NCBI GenBank assembly: GCA_964519955.1
Contig: CAZFLM010000088.1
Span: 1 to 23,458, forward strand
Source: CAZFLM01 sp964519955
GTDB lineage: Bacteria; Armatimonadota; Chthonomonadetes; Chthonomonadales; CAJBBX01
Length of the DNA: 23,458 nt
Direction of reading: 5' to 3'
Below are positions 21,149 through 23,458 of this stretch, in pieces. A model generated the notes under the pieces. That model was not told the DNA's origin. It worked only from the letters and a program-made list of their open reading frames with translations, and searched no databases. Position numbers and translations under genes: made by a program. Numbering within the stretch: position 1 is the first letter of the stretch; every line of letters begins with the position of its first letter.

Positions 21149-22837
21149 GTGAGCGACGACATCCGCTTTGACCACTACTTCGACTTCGCCGACGTGACCC
21201 GCGCCCTGCACGCGCTCGCGGCCCGGCGCCCCGACCTCATCACCGTGGAGAGCATCGGCAAGAGCCACGAGGGCCGCGACATCTGGTGCGCCACGGTGAC
21301 GAACCGCGCGACCGGGCCGGCCAGCGAGAAGCCCGCGCTGTGGATCGACGGCAACATCCACGCGACCGAGCTGTCCGCCGCGAGCGCCGCCATCTACTTC
21401 CTGAACAGGCTCGTTGGCGAGTACGGCGCGAACGCCGACATCACCCGCAGCCTGGATACGCGCGCCTTCTACGTGGTGCCGCGGATGAACCCCGACGGCG
21501 CGGAGCTGTACTTCGCCGACAAGCCGCGCTTCGTGCGCTCCAGCGTGCGCCCCTACCCCTACGACGAGGAGGGGCTGGAGGGCTTCGTGCGCGAGGATGT
21601 CGACGGCGACGGCCGCATCTTGAACATGCGCGTGGTCGATCCGAACGGCCCGTGGAAGTGCCATCCGGACGAGCCGCGCCTGCTCGTGCGCCGCGACCCG
21701 ACGGAGGTGGGCAAGACCTACTACCGAGTGCTGCCCGAGGGGACCATCGAGAACTGGGACGGCATCACCCTCCGCATGAAGGCGCGCAAAGAGGGGCTCG
21801 ACCTGAACCGCAACTTCCCGGGGCACTGGCGGCAGGAGCACGAGCAGCCGGGCGCGGGCCCCTACCCCACCAGCGAGCCCGAGGTGCGCACCGTCGTCGA
21901 CTTCATCTGCTCGCACCCGAACATCGTCTCCGCTGTGACGTTCCACACGTACGGCGGACTGCTGCTGCGCCCCTACGGCACCCAGGCGGACGAGACCTTC
22001 CCCGCCGAGGACCTGTGGACATACCAGGCGATCGGCAAGAAGGGCACCGAGATCACGGGCTACCCAAACATCTCCGTGTACCACGACTTCCGCTACCACC
22101 CGAAGGAGGTCATCACCGGCGTCTTCGACGACTGGATCTACGACCACCTGGGCGTCTACGGCTGGACGGTGGAGATCTGGTGCCCGCAGCGCGAGGCTGG
22201 CATCAAGGAGCACAAGCCGATCGACTGGTACCGCGAGCATCCGATCGAGGACGACCTGGCGATGCTGAAGTGGTCCGACGAGACGCTGGGCGGCAAGGGT
22301 TACGTCGAGTGGCAGCCCTTCGAGCACCCGCAGCTCGGCTCCGTAGAGATCGGCGGGTGGGACTCGACGTACGCCTTCCGCAACGCGCCGCCGGAGTTCC
22401 TGGAGCGCGAGGTGGCCAAGTTCCCGGACTGGCTGATCTTCCAGTCGCTGATATCGCCCAAGCTGGAGCTGGAGCGCTTCGAGGCGACCGCCGTCGGCGA
22501 GGGTGTCTACCGGCTCCGCCTGGTGGTCGACAACTCCGGCTGGCTGCCGAGCTACGTGTCGAAGAAGGCCGTCGAGCGCAAGGTGGTGCGCGGCGTCATC
22601 GCGGAGCTGGAGCTGCCCGAGGGCGCCGAGCTGGTGACCGGCAAGCTTCGCGAGGAGTTGGGCGAGTTGGAAGGCCGCGCCGGCACCGGCCCGAGCACCG
22701 CCGGCTGGACCTCGGACATGACCGACCACCGCGCCAAGATGGACTGGACGATCCGCGCGAAGGCCGGCTCCGTGGTGAAGGTGGTGGCGAAGCACGACCG
22801 CGCCGGGTTGGTCCGCGCCGAGGCGACGCTCGCGTGA
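21149..22837 (+). CDS. M14-family zinc metallocarboxypeptidase
   Basis: 562 residues from a GTG at 21149 (CAGAGG ribosome site); in-frame sequence upstream overlaps the prs terminator and was left out. Zinc and catalytic residues are in place: GNIHATEL (His71, Glu74), NPDGAEL (114-120), DLNRNFPGHW (218-227), TFHTYGG (His266) and VEIWCPQREAG (Glu342). An insertion between about 140 and 215 contains DVDGDGR, a Ca-loop-like motif. Residues ~440-562 form a beta-rich C-terminal domain. M14 enzymes remove C-terminal residues from peptides or trim cell-wall peptides. No signal peptide is visible, so it is either cytoplasmic or exported in another way. Its stop overlaps the next gene's start (GTGA), pointing to coupled expression. 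Confidence 0.9.
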   Translation: MSDDIRFDHYFDFADVTRALHALAARRPDLITVESIGKSHEGRDIWCATVTNRATGPASEKPALWIDGNIHATELSAASAAIYFLNRLVGEYGANADITRSLDTRAFYVVPRMNPDGAELYFADKPRFVRSSVRPYPYDEEGLEGFVREDVDGDGRILNMRVVDPNGPWKCHPDEPRLLVRRDPTEVGKTYYRVLPEGTIENWDGITLRMKARKEGLDLNRNFPGHWRQEHEQPGAGPYPTSEPEVRTVVDFICSHPNIVSAVTFHTYGGLLLRPYGTQADETFPAEDLWTYQAIGKKGTEITGYPNISVYHDFRYHPKEVITGVFDDWIYDHLGVYGWTVEIWCPQREAGIKEHKPIDWYREHPIEDDLAMLKWSDETLGGKGYVEWQPFEHPQLGSVEIGGWDSTYAFRNAPPEFLEREVAKFPDWLIFQSLISPKLELERFEATAVGEGVYRLRLVVDNSGWLPSYVSKKAVERKVVRGVIAELELPEGAELVTGKLREELGELEGRAGTGPSTAGWTSDMTDHRAKMDWTIRAKAGSVVKVVAKHDRAGLVRAEATLA

Positions 22838-23331
22838 ACGCGGCCATCGACGACTTCGTCGGAGCGGTGGTGGAGGTCATCTCGACGCGCGCTGGTGGTG
22901 AGTACTCCGACGAGGGAGTGCTGGCCGCCTACGACGAGTCCTGGCTTCAGCTCGACAAGGCCGGCGAGTCGCTCTGGTTCCCGGTCAGCGCCGTATGTCT
23001 GCTGGCGGTCCAGGGATGGGCCGAGCCGCGCCGGCCGATCGACGCCCTGCTCAGGCCAGCATGCGAGGACTATCTCCCGCCTGCGGGACCGGCGGCGGCG
23101 CCGATCCTGGACGCACTTGTCGGCAACCAGGTGCAGGTTAGGATCGCCGCTGGGCACGCGTACGACGGCATCCTGAGGGCATTCGAGGCGCCCTGGTTGC
23201 GCCTGGAGAGCGCGGAGGGTGTGTTCTGCGTCTCGACCTACCGCCTGCGGCTGGTGAAGCTGCGGAAGCGCCTGCGGCCCCTTGGCCCGGGCGACGTGCT
23301 GCTCAGGCCGGCGGGCGGCGACAGGGAGTGA
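22834..23331 (+). CDS. Small protein with two Sm/SH3-barrel-like repeats, unknown function
   Basis: 165 residues starting at a GTG that overlaps the peptidase stop by four bases. The protein is an internal duplication. Unit 1 (~1-76) reads VVEVISTRAGGEYSDEGVLA, then SWLQL, VCLLAVQ and DALLRPA. Unit 2 (~91-160) reads VQVRIAAGHAYDGILRAFEA, then WLRL, LRLVKLR and DVLLRPA. The pattern (short helix, V-x-V strand, Gly turn, GIL strand, WLRL strand, final basic strand) recalls the Sm/LSm or SH3-barrel fold of RNA- or peptide-binding proteins; this is fold inference from pattern only. No signal peptide or membrane segment is seen. A related partial gene follows after 8 bases. Confidence 0.75.
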   Translation: MNAAIDDFVGAVVEVISTRAGGEYSDEGVLAAYDESWLQLDKAGESLWFPVSAVCLLAVQGWAEPRRPIDALLRPACEDYLPPAGPAAAPILDALVGNQVQVRIAAGHAYDGILRAFEAPWLRLESAEGVFCVSTYRLRLVKLRKRLRPLGPGDVLLRPAGGDRE

Positions 23332-23339
23332 GCCCGGCG

Positions 23340-23458
23340 ATGAATGAGGCCATCAAGGACCTGTTCGACAACTTGGTGGAGGTCCGCTCGATCAGCGGGC
23401 AGGGAGTCAGCGTGGATCAGGGCATCCTGATCGCGTTCGACTACCCCTGGGTGCGCCT
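23340..23458 (+). CDS. Third Sm/SH3-barrel-like small protein, cut by the window end
   Basis: The ATG at 23340 follows the previous stop by 8 bases and has GGGAG nearby. The 39 visible residues start MNEAIKDLFDNLVEV and continue with GVSVDQGILIAFDYPWVR. They align with the N-terminal half of the preceding gene (MNAAIDDFVGAVVEV, then EGVLAAYDESWLQL), so it is a tandem paralogue. The 3' end is missing, and whether it is also double-domain cannot be told. Confidence 0.7.
   Translation, partial: MNEAIKDLFDNLVEVRSISGQGVSVDQGILIAFDYPWVR

Noticed and set aside
1..23458. tRNA or rRNA genes, transposases, integrases or phage genes
   Set aside because: I looked for them by eye and found no support. 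Short or diverged tRNAs could be missed without a covariance search.

Overview
This is about 23.5 kb of high-GC bacterial chromosome, densely coding, with frequent GTG and TTG starts. The core is a housekeeping cluster (ffh, rpsP, khpA, rimM, trmD, rplS, lepB, rnhB) in the order typical of Terrabacteria-type genomes. A predicted outer-membrane beta-barrel ending in Phe, with a signal peptide, says the cell is a diderm. Together with a large glycoside-hydrolase-like protein, two ROK proteins, a PIG-L deacetylase and RtcA, this suggests a diderm Terrabacteria lineage such as Armatimonadota. That assignment is inference from gene content and order; no rRNA is present to confirm it.

Layout. Positions 1-1650 hold the 3' part of a secreted-type carbohydrate-active protein with an embedded jelly-roll module, facing a membrane-anchored NERD protein. 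2499-5061 (minus) is a likely two-gene unit: an exported 5'-nucleotidase followed by a zinc-type ROK sugar kinase. 5062-5427 is a repeat-rich intergenic region leading into rtcA. 6484-6860 is GC-rich, strongly folded non-coding DNA, followed by a very small exported protein gene on the minus strand. A near-consensus promoter at 7289-7317 opens the ffh-rpsP-khpA-rimM-trmD-rplS-lepB-lepB-rnhB/yraN run (7447-13759), which has short gaps, two stop/start overlaps, a tandem signal-peptidase duplication and an RNase HII-YraN gene fusion.

13862-15910 encodes a membrane GGDEF/HD-GYP protein of c-di-GMP metabolism, separated by a long hairpin from a minus-strand pair: a two-domain ROK-like protein and a PIG-L deacetylase. 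18692-19931 has two divergently transcribed envelope genes, the plus-strand one with a near-perfect promoter and encoding the outer-membrane barrel. prs follows, ended by a strong intrinsic terminator.

The last block (21149-23458) is an M14 metallocarboxypeptidase whose stop overlaps the start of a small gene with an internally duplicated Sm/SH3-barrel-like domain. A third copy of that domain begins at 23340 and runs off the window. This small-protein array, the folded intergenic region and the small exported proteins are the least explained parts. No tRNA, rRNA, CRISPR array, transposase or prophage gene was seen.
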